From assembly GCA_964402505.1 (NCBI GenBank), contig CAYOCP010000014.1:1-64000 (forward strand): a stretch of DNA of 64,000 nt. The letters are read 5' to 3'. The stretch comes from SLRI01 sp964402505 (GTDB taxonomy: Bacteria > Pseudomonadota > Alphaproteobacteria > Geminicoccales > Geminicoccaceae). Positions 18,692 to 27,812 of this stretch are shown piece by piece. A program made the translations under genes and the position numbers. The notes under the pieces are model-generated. The model did not search any database. It saw only the letters and a list, made by a program, of their open reading frames with translations, and was not told the origin of the DNA. The number at the start of each line of letters is the position of its first letter. The stretch's first letter is position 1.

Positions 18692-21600
18692 CTAGAGGTC
18701 GATGCCGCTCTCGGTCGGGCGCGGTGCCGGTTGGACGATATCGCCCGGAATGGGGCGGGCCAGCGGCATGTTCACCGGTGCGGGATCGCCCACGAGCGGC
18801 GCTGTGTCCGCCGTCCCGACGGCCGGGCGGCCGGCCGGTGGCTCGGCGAACGCGGCCGGAAGGAGGCGCGGCCCGGAATCGGGCTCCGCCTCCACCTCGC
18901 CGCCCACCGCCGCGGCCCGGTCGCCACCTGCCGCCGGCGCGGCGTTGCCGTCCTCCGCTGCGGCGAGGTCGCGAGTGGCCGCCGGCGGCGTGTCGCGGCC
19001 CTCCGCCGGTGCCGCGACGCGGGTCCGCGCCGCCGCAACGTCGCCGTTCTTCGCAGGCACCACGCGGCGGCCCTCCGCCGGCACCACGCGGCCGGTCTGC
19101 GCTGTCACCACATCACCGATCTCCGCCGGCGCGCCGGCCGACGCTGCCGCGCTGTGGCCACCTTCCGCTTGCACCACGTCGCCGGTCTGCGCTGTCGCCA
19201 CGTCGCCGATCTCCGCCGGCACCGCGCGGCCGGTCTGCGCTGTCACCACATCGCCGATCTCCGCCGGCGCCGGGGCGCCGGCCGACGCTGCCGCGCTGTG
19301 GCCACCTTCCGCTTGCCCCACGTCGCCGGTTTGCGCTGTCGCCACGTCGCCGATCTCCGCCGGCATCACGCGGCCGGTTTGCGCTGTCGCCACATCGTCG
19401 ATCTTCGCGGGCACCGAAGCGCCGGCCGGCGCTGCCGCCGTTCCGCCTTCCTCGGCCGGTGCAGCTTTGGCGCCTTCCGCCGGCACCACGCGGCCCATTC
19501 GCGCTGGCGCGATCTCGCCGGTCTGCGTCGGCAACGCCTTGCCGACGTCCGTCGCCGCCACCTCGGCGCGCTCCGCCAGGGCCACCTCGCTCGCCTGTGC
19601 CGGGGCCGTGTCGCCGCCTTTGGCGGGCCCGGCGTCGCCGCCATCGGCCAGGGCCGGCCCCACGGTCGGCGCTCTGGCGGCCGCCGGCCTCGGCTCCGGC
19701 AAGGCCCGGCTGGTCGTCAGCGGGCGCGGGCTCACGGCGGGGGTCGGCGGAGCGGGTGGCGGGGTCGGCTCGGGCAGGGCGGTCGGCTCGGGCACCGGCA
19801 CGGGCGGCGGTGCGCCGGCCGGCGTCAGGGGCTCGCCGGCCTCGTCGCGCGGCGGCTCGGCGGCGCGCATCCGGTCGCGCAGCTCCTCGCTGATGACCCT
19901 GGCGTCGTCGGCATTGCGGATCACCCGGGGCGTGATGAAGACGATGAGCTCGGTGCGGCGCGAGAGATCGTTGGTGCTGCCGAAGAGGTTGCCCAGGACC
20001 GGTATGTCGCCGAGCCCCGGCACGCTGTCCCGCCCGCGCACCGTGTCGTCCTGGATGAGGCCGCCCAGGACCACCGTCTGGCCGCTGGTGACGTTGACGC
20101 TGCTGGTGATGCGCCGCTGCGCGATGGTCGGGTTGCCGAACTGGTCCTCGGTGCCCTGCACCCGGCTGACCTCCTGCGAGATCTGCAGCGAGACGATGTT
20201 GTTGACGTTGATGCGCGGCTTGACCTCGAGGATGACGCCGGTCTCGCGATACTCGATATTGGCGACGATGGGCGAATCCGGATTGTCGACGCCCTGCGAG
20301 GTGCGGGTGATGAGCGGCACCTCGTCGCCGACGGTCAGCACCGCCTCGCTGTTGTCCTGCACCACGAGCGAGGGCGACGAGAGCACCTGCACGTCGGTCA
20401 CCCGGGAAAGCGCGTCGATGGTGATGTTCGAGCTGGCGCCGGAATAGACGAAGTTGAAGCCGGGCACGCGGGCCAGGGGCTCGAGCAGGTTGGGGTTGAC
20501 CGTGCCGTCGACACCGCCGTCGGTCGTGGTGTTGAAGCCGCCCTTGAAGCTGCCGGCCTGGAAGAAGTACTGCACGCCGTAGCGGAGCTGGTCGTTGAGC
20601 ACGACCTCGGCGATGGTCGCCTCGATCAGCACCTGGAGGGGGGCCACGTCGAGCCGCCGCAAGGTCTGCTCGATCAGCGCGTAGGCCTGCGGCGTGGCGC
20701 GCACCACGAGCGTATTGGAGAGCTCGTTCGGCACGATCTTGACCGACTCGAGCAGGTTCCGACGCTCGCTCGGCGGCAGCTCGCTGAAGGGGGCGTCGAA
20801 CGGCAGGGGCGGCTCGTCGCCGAGGAAATCGCCGGTCTCCAGCCCCGCCTGCGGCGGTGCCGCGCCGAACTCGCCCGCCGGCTTCGCCGCGGCCGGCACG
20901 ATTCCGGCGGCCGCCGCGTCGGCGAAGGAGGCGTTGAGGAGCTCGGCCATGGGCAGGGCCGGCGTGTGCTGGAGCTGGTAGACGAAGAACTGCACGCTGG
21001 AGCCGCTGCCGCGGTCGAGCCGCTGCACCCAGCGCTCGATCTCGACGAGCTGCTCGGGCTGGCTGGTGATGGCCAGCACCGCGTTCAGCCGGTCCATGGG
21101 CAGAAAGCGCACGTTCGACGAGCTCTGCTCGAAGCCCCCGAAGGGCGAGAAGAGGCCGTCGAGCTCGGCGATCACGGCCTCCGGGGTCGCCGTGCTCAAG
21201 GGGAAGATGCCGACCGAGCGGCCGGCCATCCAGTCGACGTCGATCTCGCCGAGGGTGCGGACCACGTTCTGCCGCTCGGCCGCATTGCCGACGAAGAGCA
21301 GGAGGTTGCGCGCGTCGTCGATGCGGATCTGCTCGGGCAGGGAGAGCAGGGGCTGGATGAACTGCGACGCGGCGGCGGCGCTGATGTAGCGCAGGGGCAC
21401 CACGGTCACGCCGGTGCCGACGATCAAGGGCGGCGCCTCCCCGCCGCCCACGGTCGTGAACTGCGAGGCGCCGACCGTGGGCGTCCCGGCCATCACGGCA
21501 TAGGTGCCGCCGAGATCGACCAGGGTGGCCCCGTGCATCTGCAGGATGGTCTCGAGCACGGTCAGCATGTCGGCCTTGGAGAGCGGTGCCGTGGACGACA

Positions 21601-21997
21601 GGATCACCTCGCCGCTCACCGCCGGATCGATCGTGTAGCTGGCTCCCAGGATCTCGCCGAGCACCACGTCCACGACCTCGCGCACGCTGGCGCCATCGAA
21701 GTTCAGCCGCACCCCGCCCGTGGTATCCTCGGCGGCGCCGGCCGCCGCCCCGGGCACCGGGTTCTGGCCGAAGAAGAGCTGCGATTGCGGCCGCTCGCCC
21801 GGTGCCGTGCCCTGGACCGTCGGGCGCGGCACGCCCGTCGCGGTCTCGCTGCCGGGCGGCGGCTCGAAGTCGACGCTTCTCAGGCTGTTGCCGACGGCCC
21901 CGTAGCCCTGAACCGGTGTCTCGCACGCGCCGAGTCCCAGGAGCGAAACCATAAGCACCGCCGCGGCGAGCTGCCGCGACGCAGCGGGATGTCTCAT
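18692..21997 (-). CDS. gspD: GspD-like outer-membrane secretin with a long repeat-containing C-terminal tail
   Basis: A 1101-residue secretin of the type II secretion type. It begins with a lipoprotein signal (lipobox LGAC). N-domains follow: N0 (VRLNFDGASVREVVDVVLG), N1 (VVPLRYISAAAASQFIQ), N2 and N3, with about 50 residues of Pro/Ala-rich insert in N3. The secretin core contains VQVLSSPSLVVQDNSEA, VTSGQTVVLGGLIQD and the VPGLGDIPVLGNLFG motif. Residues from about 692 to 1101 are an extra tail: Pro-rich, then 16-residue repeats of the PAEIGDVATAQTGxxV type at about 863-981. The ATG at 21997 follows AAGGGA. No other gsp genes lie nearby; PilQ or RcpA identity is less likely because of the GspD domain order. 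Confidence 0.88.
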   Translation of the reverse strand: MRHPAASRQLAAAVLMVSLLGLGACETPVQGYGAVGNSLRSVDFEPPPGSETATGVPRPTVQGTAPGERPQSQLFFGQNPVPGAAAGAAEDTTGGVRLNFDGASVREVVDVVLGEILGASYTIDPAVSGEVILSSTAPLSKADMLTVLETILQMHGATLVDLGGTYAVMAGTPTVGASQFTTVGGGEAPPLIVGTGVTVVPLRYISAAAASQFIQPLLSLPEQIRIDDARNLLLFVGNAAERQNVVRTLGEIDVDWMAGRSVGIFPLSTATPEAVIAELDGLFSPFGGFEQSSSNVRFLPMDRLNAVLAITSQPEQLVEIERWVQRLDRGSGSSVQFFVYQLQHTPALPMAELLNASFADAAAAGIVPAAAKPAGEFGAAPPQAGLETGDFLGDEPPLPFDAPFSELPPSERRNLLESVKIVPNELSNTLVVRATPQAYALIEQTLRRLDVAPLQVLIEATIAEVVLNDQLRYGVQYFFQAGSFKGGFNTTTDGGVDGTVNPNLLEPLARVPGFNFVYSGASSNITIDALSRVTDVQVLSSPSLVVQDNSEAVLTVGDEVPLITRTSQGVDNPDSPIVANIEYRETGVILEVKPRINVNNIVSLQISQEVSRVQGTEDQFGNPTIAQRRITSSVNVTSGQTVVLGGLIQDDTVRGRDSVPGLGDIPVLGNLFGSTNDLSRRTELIVFITPRVIRNADDARVISEELRDRMRAAEPPRDEAGEPLTPAGAPPPVPVPEPTALPEPTPPPAPPTPAVSPRPLTTSRALPEPRPAAARAPTVGPALADGGDAGPAKGGDTAPAQASEVALAERAEVAATDVGKALPTQTGEIAPARMGRVVPAEGAKAAPAEEGGTAAAPAGASVPAKIDDVATAQTGRVMPAEIGDVATAQTGDVGQAEGGHSAAASAGAPAPAEIGDVVTAQTGRAVPAEIGDVATAQTGDVVQAEGGHSAAASAGAPAEIGDVVTAQTGRVVPAEGRRVVPAKNGDVAAARTRVAAPAEGRDTPPAATRDLAAAEDGNAAPAAGGDRAAAVGGEVEAEPDSGPRLLPAAFAEPPAGRPAVGTADTAPLVGDPAPVNMPLARPIPGDIVQPAPRPTESGIDL
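19055..19411 (-). repeat. Tandem 48-nt coding repeats within the secretin tail
   Basis: The secretin tail is built from 16-residue (48-nt) units, PAEIGDVATAQTGDVV and close variants alternating with QAEGGHSAAASAGAPA. Three units form a 48-residue (144-nt) higher-order block present twice in a row; on the + strand the block marker acgctg occurs at 19141 and again at 19285, exactly 144 nt apart. One copy lacks two residues. More degenerate units extend on both sides, towards 18950 and 19500. Such near-identical repeats can change copy number by slippage or recombination. Confidence 0.85.
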
Positions 21998-22384
21998 GCG
22001 ACGTCCCTTCATTGTGAGGTTTGTGAGATCGACCGTGCCCGCGGCCGCTCCGCCGCTCATACAAGGGTGGCGGCCTCGTCACAACCTCCACGTCCGCCGA
22101 ACGCCGCCAAAGCGAGAAACGTCCGCCTTTGCGCGCGCAGGTTGATAAGCATTACAAAAAACAAAACTTCAGCGCATGTTCGGCATCATGGTACTTCTCA
22201 AGTCGATCATGCGGAATTTTTGTTAACCAGAATTTTTCCTGATTGCCCGCTAGATATCGATCTCCGGTTTTGCTACGCGCCTCGCATCAAATGTTTCGGG
22301 AGCCTCCCTCGACGACCCGCGCAAGGGCAGCGGATGCGGCCGGGACACTCGGAGGCACTCGCGGGCCATCAGGGAGAGGTTGTC
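21998..22384. promoter_or_regulatory. AT-rich divergent intergenic region
   Basis: This 387-nt region separates the secretin gene from the divergent exported-protein gene. The middle part (about 22138-22260) is clearly AT-richer than the surroundings. It contains two direct copies of GAATTTTT at 22214-22221 and 22230-22237, 16 nt apart, flanking GTTAACC. The spacing suits adjacent turns of DNA bound by a nucleoid-type or dimeric regulator. No confident -35/-10 pair or coding region was seen. Confidence 0.4.
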
Positions 22385-23944
22385 ATGATCGCGGACACGA
22401 GCCACGCCGGTGCCATGGACGCAACACCGGCCGGTTTTTCAGGCGAGGAGGGGCGGGGCGGGCCATGGCCGACCGGAGCGCCTCCCCGAGCAACACGGGC
22501 CGGCTTTTCAGGCGAGGCCGGGCGGCTGCCCGCTGCCGCGCCGGTGCGGCGCCTGCGCCGGCTCGCGGCGGGCGCGATCATGGCGGCAGCGGCCACCCTC
22601 GCGCCGCAGCCGGCAGGGTGGTCGGGTGTGCTTGCCGCCGAGCCGATCGCGCGCCTCGAGCTCGCCTTCCCCAGGCCCCGGGATCCGGCAGAGAGGACGG
22701 GCCTGGAGCTCCGCTTCGGCGAGCCGCGTCCGTCGTGGCGGCTGCCGGGCTTCCTGCCGACCCCGCCCGCGACGCCGGCGCCCGATCCGTCCGAGGGTGA
22801 GCCGGAGACGGGCGGGCCAGGGGCCGGCGGCTCTCCTGCCGGAGGGCCCGGTGGCGGGGGGGAGGGCGGCGGTGCCGCGGGCACCGCTTCGGGCCGGGAC
22901 GGCCCGGGGGGCGTGCCGGCCATTCCGGCGCCGGGTGCCGATCTCGTCATTCACTACGTGCAGCCGTCCGGCTTTCAGAAGGTCACCGGCCGGGCCGACC
23001 AGGATCTTCTGCTGGTGAGCCCGGACCAGCCGATCGACGGCAGGTTCCAGATGGACGTCAGGGGCTTTCGCGGCGTCTACTGGATCGGCGCCACCTTCGA
23101 TCCGGCGCCCGCGGGCTGGCTCACCTCGCCGAATGGCCGGCGCACGGAGGGTGTCGGCACGCTGGTGCGCATCCAGACCCACAAGGACGCGGTTCGGCCC
23201 TTCATCGTCATCGGCCGGATGCATCTTCTGACGTCCAGCCTCGCGTTCGGCGATTTCCTCCAGCTCGGCGGCGACACGAGGGCCGGCAAGTGGCAGGCCT
23301 GGCCGGATGTCTGGCGCTGCCGGATCATCGCCGAGCCGCTCTTCGGCTGGCGCGACTACAAGGGCGGCTCGTTCAGCCGCTACGTCTCGCACAGCGACTT
23401 CACCAAGTTCGAGACCGGCGGCGTGCGCCATTCCTACGCCGCCCGCATCGACGCGACCTGGGGCTATCAGGGCGAGTACGTGCTGCCTTCGCACGCCAGC
23501 GACAAGGCGCCCTATCGCGGACCCGATGGCCGGGGCACGGCGCAGTACTGGGATTACGTGGCGCGTGCCGTGACCGATCCCGCCATCGGCAGCGAGCCCC
23601 GGCCCAAGGCCTTCTTCCTGGCGCGCGGCTCCGACGAGGTGGCCGCCGGCGACTACATCACCCACCGCTTCGACACCGCCGGCCGGGGTGTATGGATCGT
23701 GCCGGCCCAGGGTGCGAAGGTCACCGACCACATTCACCCGGGCGGCGGCGCCTACGCCCCCCTGATCGATGGCGGCAGCCTCATCTGGCGCAATCCCAAG
23801 GGCGATCCCTTCGTCCTCGGCCGCATCAACGACGGCGGCACCGCGCGCGCCCCGACCGTGGTCGGGGCGAGCGAGGTCGGCTACCGGCAGCGGGTGACCG
23901 ACCGGTCGGCGCTCGAGCGGGCCCTTGCCGGCCTCTGCCGCTAG
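22385..23944 (+). CDS. Putative exported protein with Gly/Pro-rich linker, function unknown
   Basis: A 519-residue protein not assigned to any family. The N-terminal 50 residues contain two AGFSGE motifs 23 residues apart, from a DNA repeat, and then a basic-plus-hydrophobic stretch (RRLRRLAAGAIMAAAATLA) that may be a late, possibly Tat-like, export signal. Residues 115-180 are a low-complexity Pro then Gly-rich linker. The rest is globular, rich in Trp, Tyr and Gly (FRGVYWIGATFDPAP; HSYAARIDATWGYQGEYVLPSH), suggestive of a beta-structured extracellular protein. The ATG follows GGGAGAGG. It is divergent from the secretin, so it could be secreted through it; that is speculation. Confidence 0.7.
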   Translation: MIADTSHAGAMDATPAGFSGEEGRGGPWPTGAPPRATRAGFSGEAGRLPAAAPVRRLRRLAAGAIMAAAATLAPQPAGWSGVLAAEPIARLELAFPRPRDPAERTGLELRFGEPRPSWRLPGFLPTPPATPAPDPSEGEPETGGPGAGGSPAGGPGGGGEGGGAAGTASGRDGPGGVPAIPAPGADLVIHYVQPSGFQKVTGRADQDLLLVSPDQPIDGRFQMDVRGFRGVYWIGATFDPAPAGWLTSPNGRRTEGVGTLVRIQTHKDAVRPFIVIGRMHLLTSSLAFGDFLQLGGDTRAGKWQAWPDVWRCRIIAEPLFGWRDYKGGSFSRYVSHSDFTKFETGGVRHSYAARIDATWGYQGEYVLPSHASDKAPYRGPDGRGTAQYWDYVARAVTDPAIGSEPRPKAFFLARGSDEVAAGDYITHRFDTAGRGVWIVPAQGAKVTDHIHPGGGAYAPLIDGGSLIWRNPKGDPFVLGRINDGGTARAPTVVGASEVGYRQRVTDRSALERALAGLCR

Positions 23945-24026
23945 ATCCGGCGCGGAGCGCCGCCCGGCGTAAGCGATCCGCGGGGCGGCCTTTACAGGCT
24001 TCGCGGCGCGTGGAAGAAGGCGGCCC

Positions 24027-25007
24027 ATGAGGGTCCACAGGGGCAACGGGGCGATACCGGTCGAGGCTTCGGGCTGTGCCGTCGCCATCGGCAATTTCGA
24101 TGGCGTGCACCGGGGGCATCGCGCTGTCATCGAGGCGGCGCGCGCGCGGACGGCGGGTGCCGGGCGGCTCGGCGTCGTCACCTTCGAGCCGCATCCCCGC
24201 GAGGTGCTGAGCCCCGCCGTGGCACCCTTGCGCCTGACCCCGCTGCGGCGGAAGATCGCGCTTCTGCGCGAGCTCGGCGTCGATCACCTCTTTCTCCTCC
24301 GCTTCGACCGGTCGCTGATGGCGATGCCGGCGCCGGCATTCGTCGAGGACGTGCTGGTCGGCCGGCTCGGCATCGGCGCGCTCGCGGCCGGCCAGTGCTT
24401 CCGCTTCGGCAATCGCCGCCTGGGCGACGCGGCGCTGCTCGCTAGGGCCGCCGAAGGGCACGGCTTCGCCTTCGATGCCGTGCCGCCGGTCCTGGTCGAC
24501 AACCTGCCCTGCTCCTCGACCCGCATCCGGGAGGCGCTCCGGGCGGGCGAGCTCGACCTCGCCAATCGCCTGCTCGGCCATGCCTTCCTGCTTTCGGGCA
24601 TCGTGCGCGAGGGCGACCGGCGTGGCCGCACCCTCGGCTTTCCCACCGCCAATATCGCGCTGCGCGGCGACCGCCAGGCGCTGCCGGCCAATGGCGTCTA
24701 CGTGGTGCGCGCCGGCCGCTGTACATCGCGGGGCATGGTCTGGTATCCCGGCGTCGCGAATCTGGGTCGCCGTCCCACCTTCGACGGTGACCGGCTGCTG
24801 CTCGAGGTGCATCTCCTGGATGCCCGGGTCGATCTCTACGGGGAGCGGCTCGACGTGGCGTTCCTCGAGCACCTGCGCGGCGAGGAGAGATTTTCGGGAA
24901 TCGAGGCCCTGAAGGCCCAGATCGCGAAGGACTGCTCGGCGGCGCGGCGGACCCACGAGCGCCTGAACGCCCGCGGCACCAGGGAAGGATCCGGTGCCGT
25001 CGGATGA
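24027..25007 (+). CDS. ribF: Bifunctional riboflavin kinase / FAD synthetase
   Basis: A 326-residue enzyme that phosphorylates riboflavin to FMN and adenylates FMN to FAD. The N-terminal nucleotidyltransferase domain shows GNFDGVHRGHR (about residues 22-32) and a later CSSTRIREALRAG. The C-terminal riboflavin kinase domain shows GDRRGRTLGFPTANI and YPGVANLGRRPTF. It is the first gene of the ribF-ileS-lspA block, a common arrangement in proteobacteria; ileS begins 24 nt downstream. No FMN riboswitch was seen upstream. Confidence 0.95.
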   Translation: MRVHRGNGAIPVEASGCAVAIGNFDGVHRGHRAVIEAARARTAGAGRLGVVTFEPHPREVLSPAVAPLRLTPLRRKIALLRELGVDHLFLLRFDRSLMAMPAPAFVEDVLVGRLGIGALAAGQCFRFGNRRLGDAALLARAAEGHGFAFDAVPPVLVDNLPCSSTRIREALRAGELDLANRLLGHAFLLSGIVREGDRRGRTLGFPTANIALRGDRQALPANGVYVVRAGRCTSRGMVWYPGVANLGRRPTFDGDRLLLEVHLLDARVDLYGERLDVAFLEHLRGEERFSGIEALKAQIAKDCSAARRTHERLNARGTREGSGAVG

Positions 25008-25031
25008 CGACCGCCAGCGGATGACGACCGG

Positions 25032-27812
25032 ATGACCCAGGACTACAAGGACACCGTCTTTCTGCCGCGCACGGCCTTCGCCATGAAGGCGAACCTGCCG
25101 GCGCGCGAGCCGGCGCAACTGGCCCGTTGGCAGGCGGAGGACCAGTACGCGGCGCTCCGCAGGGCCGCAAGCGGCCGCGAGAAGTTCATCCTGCACGACG
25201 GCCCGCCCTACGCCAACGGCCATCTGCACATGGGCACGGCGCTCAACAAGATCCTGAAGGACGTCATCAACCGCAACCGGCAGATGCTGGGCAAGGATGC
25301 CGCCTACGTGCCCGGCTGGGACTGCCACGGCCTGCCGATCGAGTGGCAGATCGAGCAGGAGTACAGGAAGAAGGGTCGAAACAAGGACGACGTGCCGATC
25401 ATCGACTTCCGGCGCGAATGCCGGGAGTTCGCCGCGCGCTGGATCGACGTCCAGCGCGCCGAGTTCGAGCGGCTCGGCGTCGTCGGCGACTGGGCCAACC
25501 GCTACGCCACGATGGATTTCAGAAGCGAGGCCGACATCTATCGCGAGGTCGCGAGGTTCCTGCTCAACGGCTCGCTCTATCGCGGCAAGAAGTCGGTCAT
25601 GTGGTCGGTGGTCGAGAAGACGGCTCTGGCCGAGGCCGAGGTCGAGTATCACGACCACACCTCGACGACGATCTGGGTGACCTTTCCGCTGATCCGCGCC
25701 GCCGATCCGCGCTTTGCCGATGCCGCCCTCGTCATCTGGACGACCACGCCCTGGACCATCCCGGCCAACCGGGCCCTGGCCTATGGCGAGGCGATCGACT
25801 ACGCGCTGGTGGAAGCCCGGGGCCGCCGGCTGATCCTCGCCTCGGCGCTGGTCGAGCCCACCATGCGGACGGCCGGCATCGTCGACTGGCGGGTGCTCGA
25901 GACCTTCAAGGGGGTCGACCTCGCCGGCTCGATCGCCGCCCACCCGCTCGCCGGCCACGCCGGCGGCTATGGCTTCGAGGTGCCGCTCCATGCGGCCGAT
26001 TTCGTCAGCGACGAGGAGGGCACCGGCCTCGTGCACATCGCCCCGAGCCACGGCGCCGACGACTTCGAGCTCGGCCGGCGGCACGGGCTCGAGGTGCCGG
26101 ACACGGTGGCCGGCGACGGCTTCTACACGGCGGCCGTGCCGGGCTTCGAGGGGATTCACGTCTTCAAGGCGGCGGAGCCGTTGATCGAGGCGCTCGAGGC
26201 CGAGGGCAACCTTCTCGCCCGCGGCACGCTCGTCCATTCGTACCCCCATTCCTGGCGCTCCAAGGCCCCTTTGATCTTCCGCGCCACGGCGCAATGGTTC
26301 ATCCCCATGGAGGGCGAGCTCGATCTCAGGCGAAAGGCGCTCGCCGCGGTCGATGCCACGACCTTCGTGCCGGCCCGGGGCAAGACCCGGCTGCGGTCGA
26401 TGATCGAGACGCGGCCCGACTGGTGCATCAGCCGCCAGCGCGCCTGGGGGGTGCCGATCGCCGTCTTCGTCGAGAAGGCGACGGGCGAGCCCCTGCGCGA
26501 TCCGGCGGTGGTCGAGCGGATCGCGCGCGCGTTCGAGGCCGAGGGGGCGGATGCCTGGTGGACGCACGATCCCCAGGACTTCCTCGGACCCGATTACCGG
26601 AGCGCCGCTTACGAGAAGGTCGACGACATCCTCGATGTCTGGTTCGAATCGGGCTCGACCCACGCCTTCGTGCTGGAGCAGCGGCCGGAGCTGAAATGGC
26701 CGGCCGACCTCTATCTCGAGGGCTCCGACCAGCATCGGGGCTGGTTCCACTCGTCGCTGCTCGAGAGCTGCGGCACGCGCGGCCGGGCGCCCTACGACGC
26801 GATCCTGACCCATGGCTTCGTGGTCGACGCCCGGGGCGAGAAAATGTCGAAATCGAAGGGCAACGTCGTCTCGCCGATCGATCTCATGAAGACGCACGGC
26901 GCCGACATCCTGCGTCTTTGGACCGTCTCCGCCGACTACGCCGAGGACATCCGCATCGGCAAGGAGATCCTGGACGGCATCGGCGACAACTACCGCCGGC
27001 TGCGCAACACGCTGCGCTTCGTGCTCGGCAATCTCGACGGCTTTTGCGAGGCCGAGCGCCTGCCGCACGACCGCATGCCGGAGCTCGAGCGCTGGGTCCT
27101 GCACCGGCTCGAGGAGCTCGACCGCCTCGTTCGCAGCTGCAACGCCGTCTACGATTTCCCGCGGCTCTACGGGGCCCTGCACCATTTCTGCGCCATCGAC
27201 CTCTCCGCCTTCTATCTCGACGTGCGCAAGGACAGCCTCTATTGCGACGCGGCCCTGAGCCCGCGGCGCCGCGCCGCCCGCACCGTGCTCGATCGGCTCT
27301 TCCACTGCCTCGTGCGCTGGCTCGCACCGGTCCTCGCCTTCACCACCGAGGAGGCCTGGCTGGCGCGCCGGCCGGGGGAGGGGTCGAGCGTCCATCTCGA
27401 GCTCTTCCCCGAGCTGCCCGCAAGCTGGCGCGATCCGGCGCTCGCCCGACGCTGGGAAGAGGTCCGGGCGGTGCGCCGCGTGGTCACGGGTGCCCTCGAG
27501 GTCGAGCGGCGCGAGAAGCGGATCGGCTCGAGCCTGCAGGCGGCGCCGGTCGTCCATGTGACCCCGGCGCACGCGGCCGCCATGGAGGGCCTCGACATGG
27601 CCGAGCTCTGCATCACGAGCGGCCTCGAGGTCGAGCTCGGCGAGCCGCCCTCGGGCGCCTTCACCCTCGCCGAGGTGCCGGGGGTCGCCGTCGTTCCGGC
27701 GCTCGCCGCCGGCAGCAAGTGCGGCCGCTGCTGGCAGGTGCTGCCCGAGGTCGAGAAGGCCGGCGGGCTCTGCCGGCGCTGCACCGAGGCGATCGGCGCC
27801 ATCGCCGCTTGA
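25032..27812 (+). CDS. ileS: Isoleucyl-tRNA synthetase
   Basis: A 926-residue class I synthetase that charges tRNA-Ile and edits misactivated valine. The HIGH-type motif is PYANGHLHMG (59-68). The KMSKS loop is at 604-608. The editing domain (about 200-400) includes WTTTPWTIPANRAL. A C-terminal zinc-binding module has CGRCW and CRRC. Length is standard for the bacterial type. The stop codon overlaps the TTG start of lspA by 3 nt within TTGA, so the two are translationally coupled. Confidence 0.97.
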   Translation: MTQDYKDTVFLPRTAFAMKANLPAREPAQLARWQAEDQYAALRRAASGREKFILHDGPPYANGHLHMGTALNKILKDVINRNRQMLGKDAAYVPGWDCHGLPIEWQIEQEYRKKGRNKDDVPIIDFRRECREFAARWIDVQRAEFERLGVVGDWANRYATMDFRSEADIYREVARFLLNGSLYRGKKSVMWSVVEKTALAEAEVEYHDHTSTTIWVTFPLIRAADPRFADAALVIWTTTPWTIPANRALAYGEAIDYALVEARGRRLILASALVEPTMRTAGIVDWRVLETFKGVDLAGSIAAHPLAGHAGGYGFEVPLHAADFVSDEEGTGLVHIAPSHGADDFELGRRHGLEVPDTVAGDGFYTAAVPGFEGIHVFKAAEPLIEALEAEGNLLARGTLVHSYPHSWRSKAPLIFRATAQWFIPMEGELDLRRKALAAVDATTFVPARGKTRLRSMIETRPDWCISRQRAWGVPIAVFVEKATGEPLRDPAVVERIARAFEAEGADAWWTHDPQDFLGPDYRSAAYEKVDDILDVWFESGSTHAFVLEQRPELKWPADLYLEGSDQHRGWFHSSLLESCGTRGRAPYDAILTHGFVVDARGEKMSKSKGNVVSPIDLMKTHGADILRLWTVSADYAEDIRIGKEILDGIGDNYRRLRNTLRFVLGNLDGFCEAERLPHDRMPELERWVLHRLEELDRLVRSCNAVYDFPRLYGALHHFCAIDLSAFYLDVRKDSLYCDAALSPRRRAARTVLDRLFHCLVRWLAPVLAFTTEEAWLARRPGEGSSVHLELFPELPASWRDPALARRWEEVRAVRRVVTGALEVERREKRIGSSLQAAPVVHVTPAHAAAMEGLDMAELCITSGLEVELGEPPSGAFTLAEVPGVAVVPALAAGSKCGRCWQVLPEVEKAGGLCRRCTEAIGAIAA

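Noticed and set aside
18323..23944. An 1873-residue + strand open frame running antisense through the secretin gene and into the exported-protein gene
   Set aside because: The first two thirds are Arg/Ala/His-rich shadow translation of the secretin gene; only the part from 22385 has a ribosome-binding site and protein-like composition.
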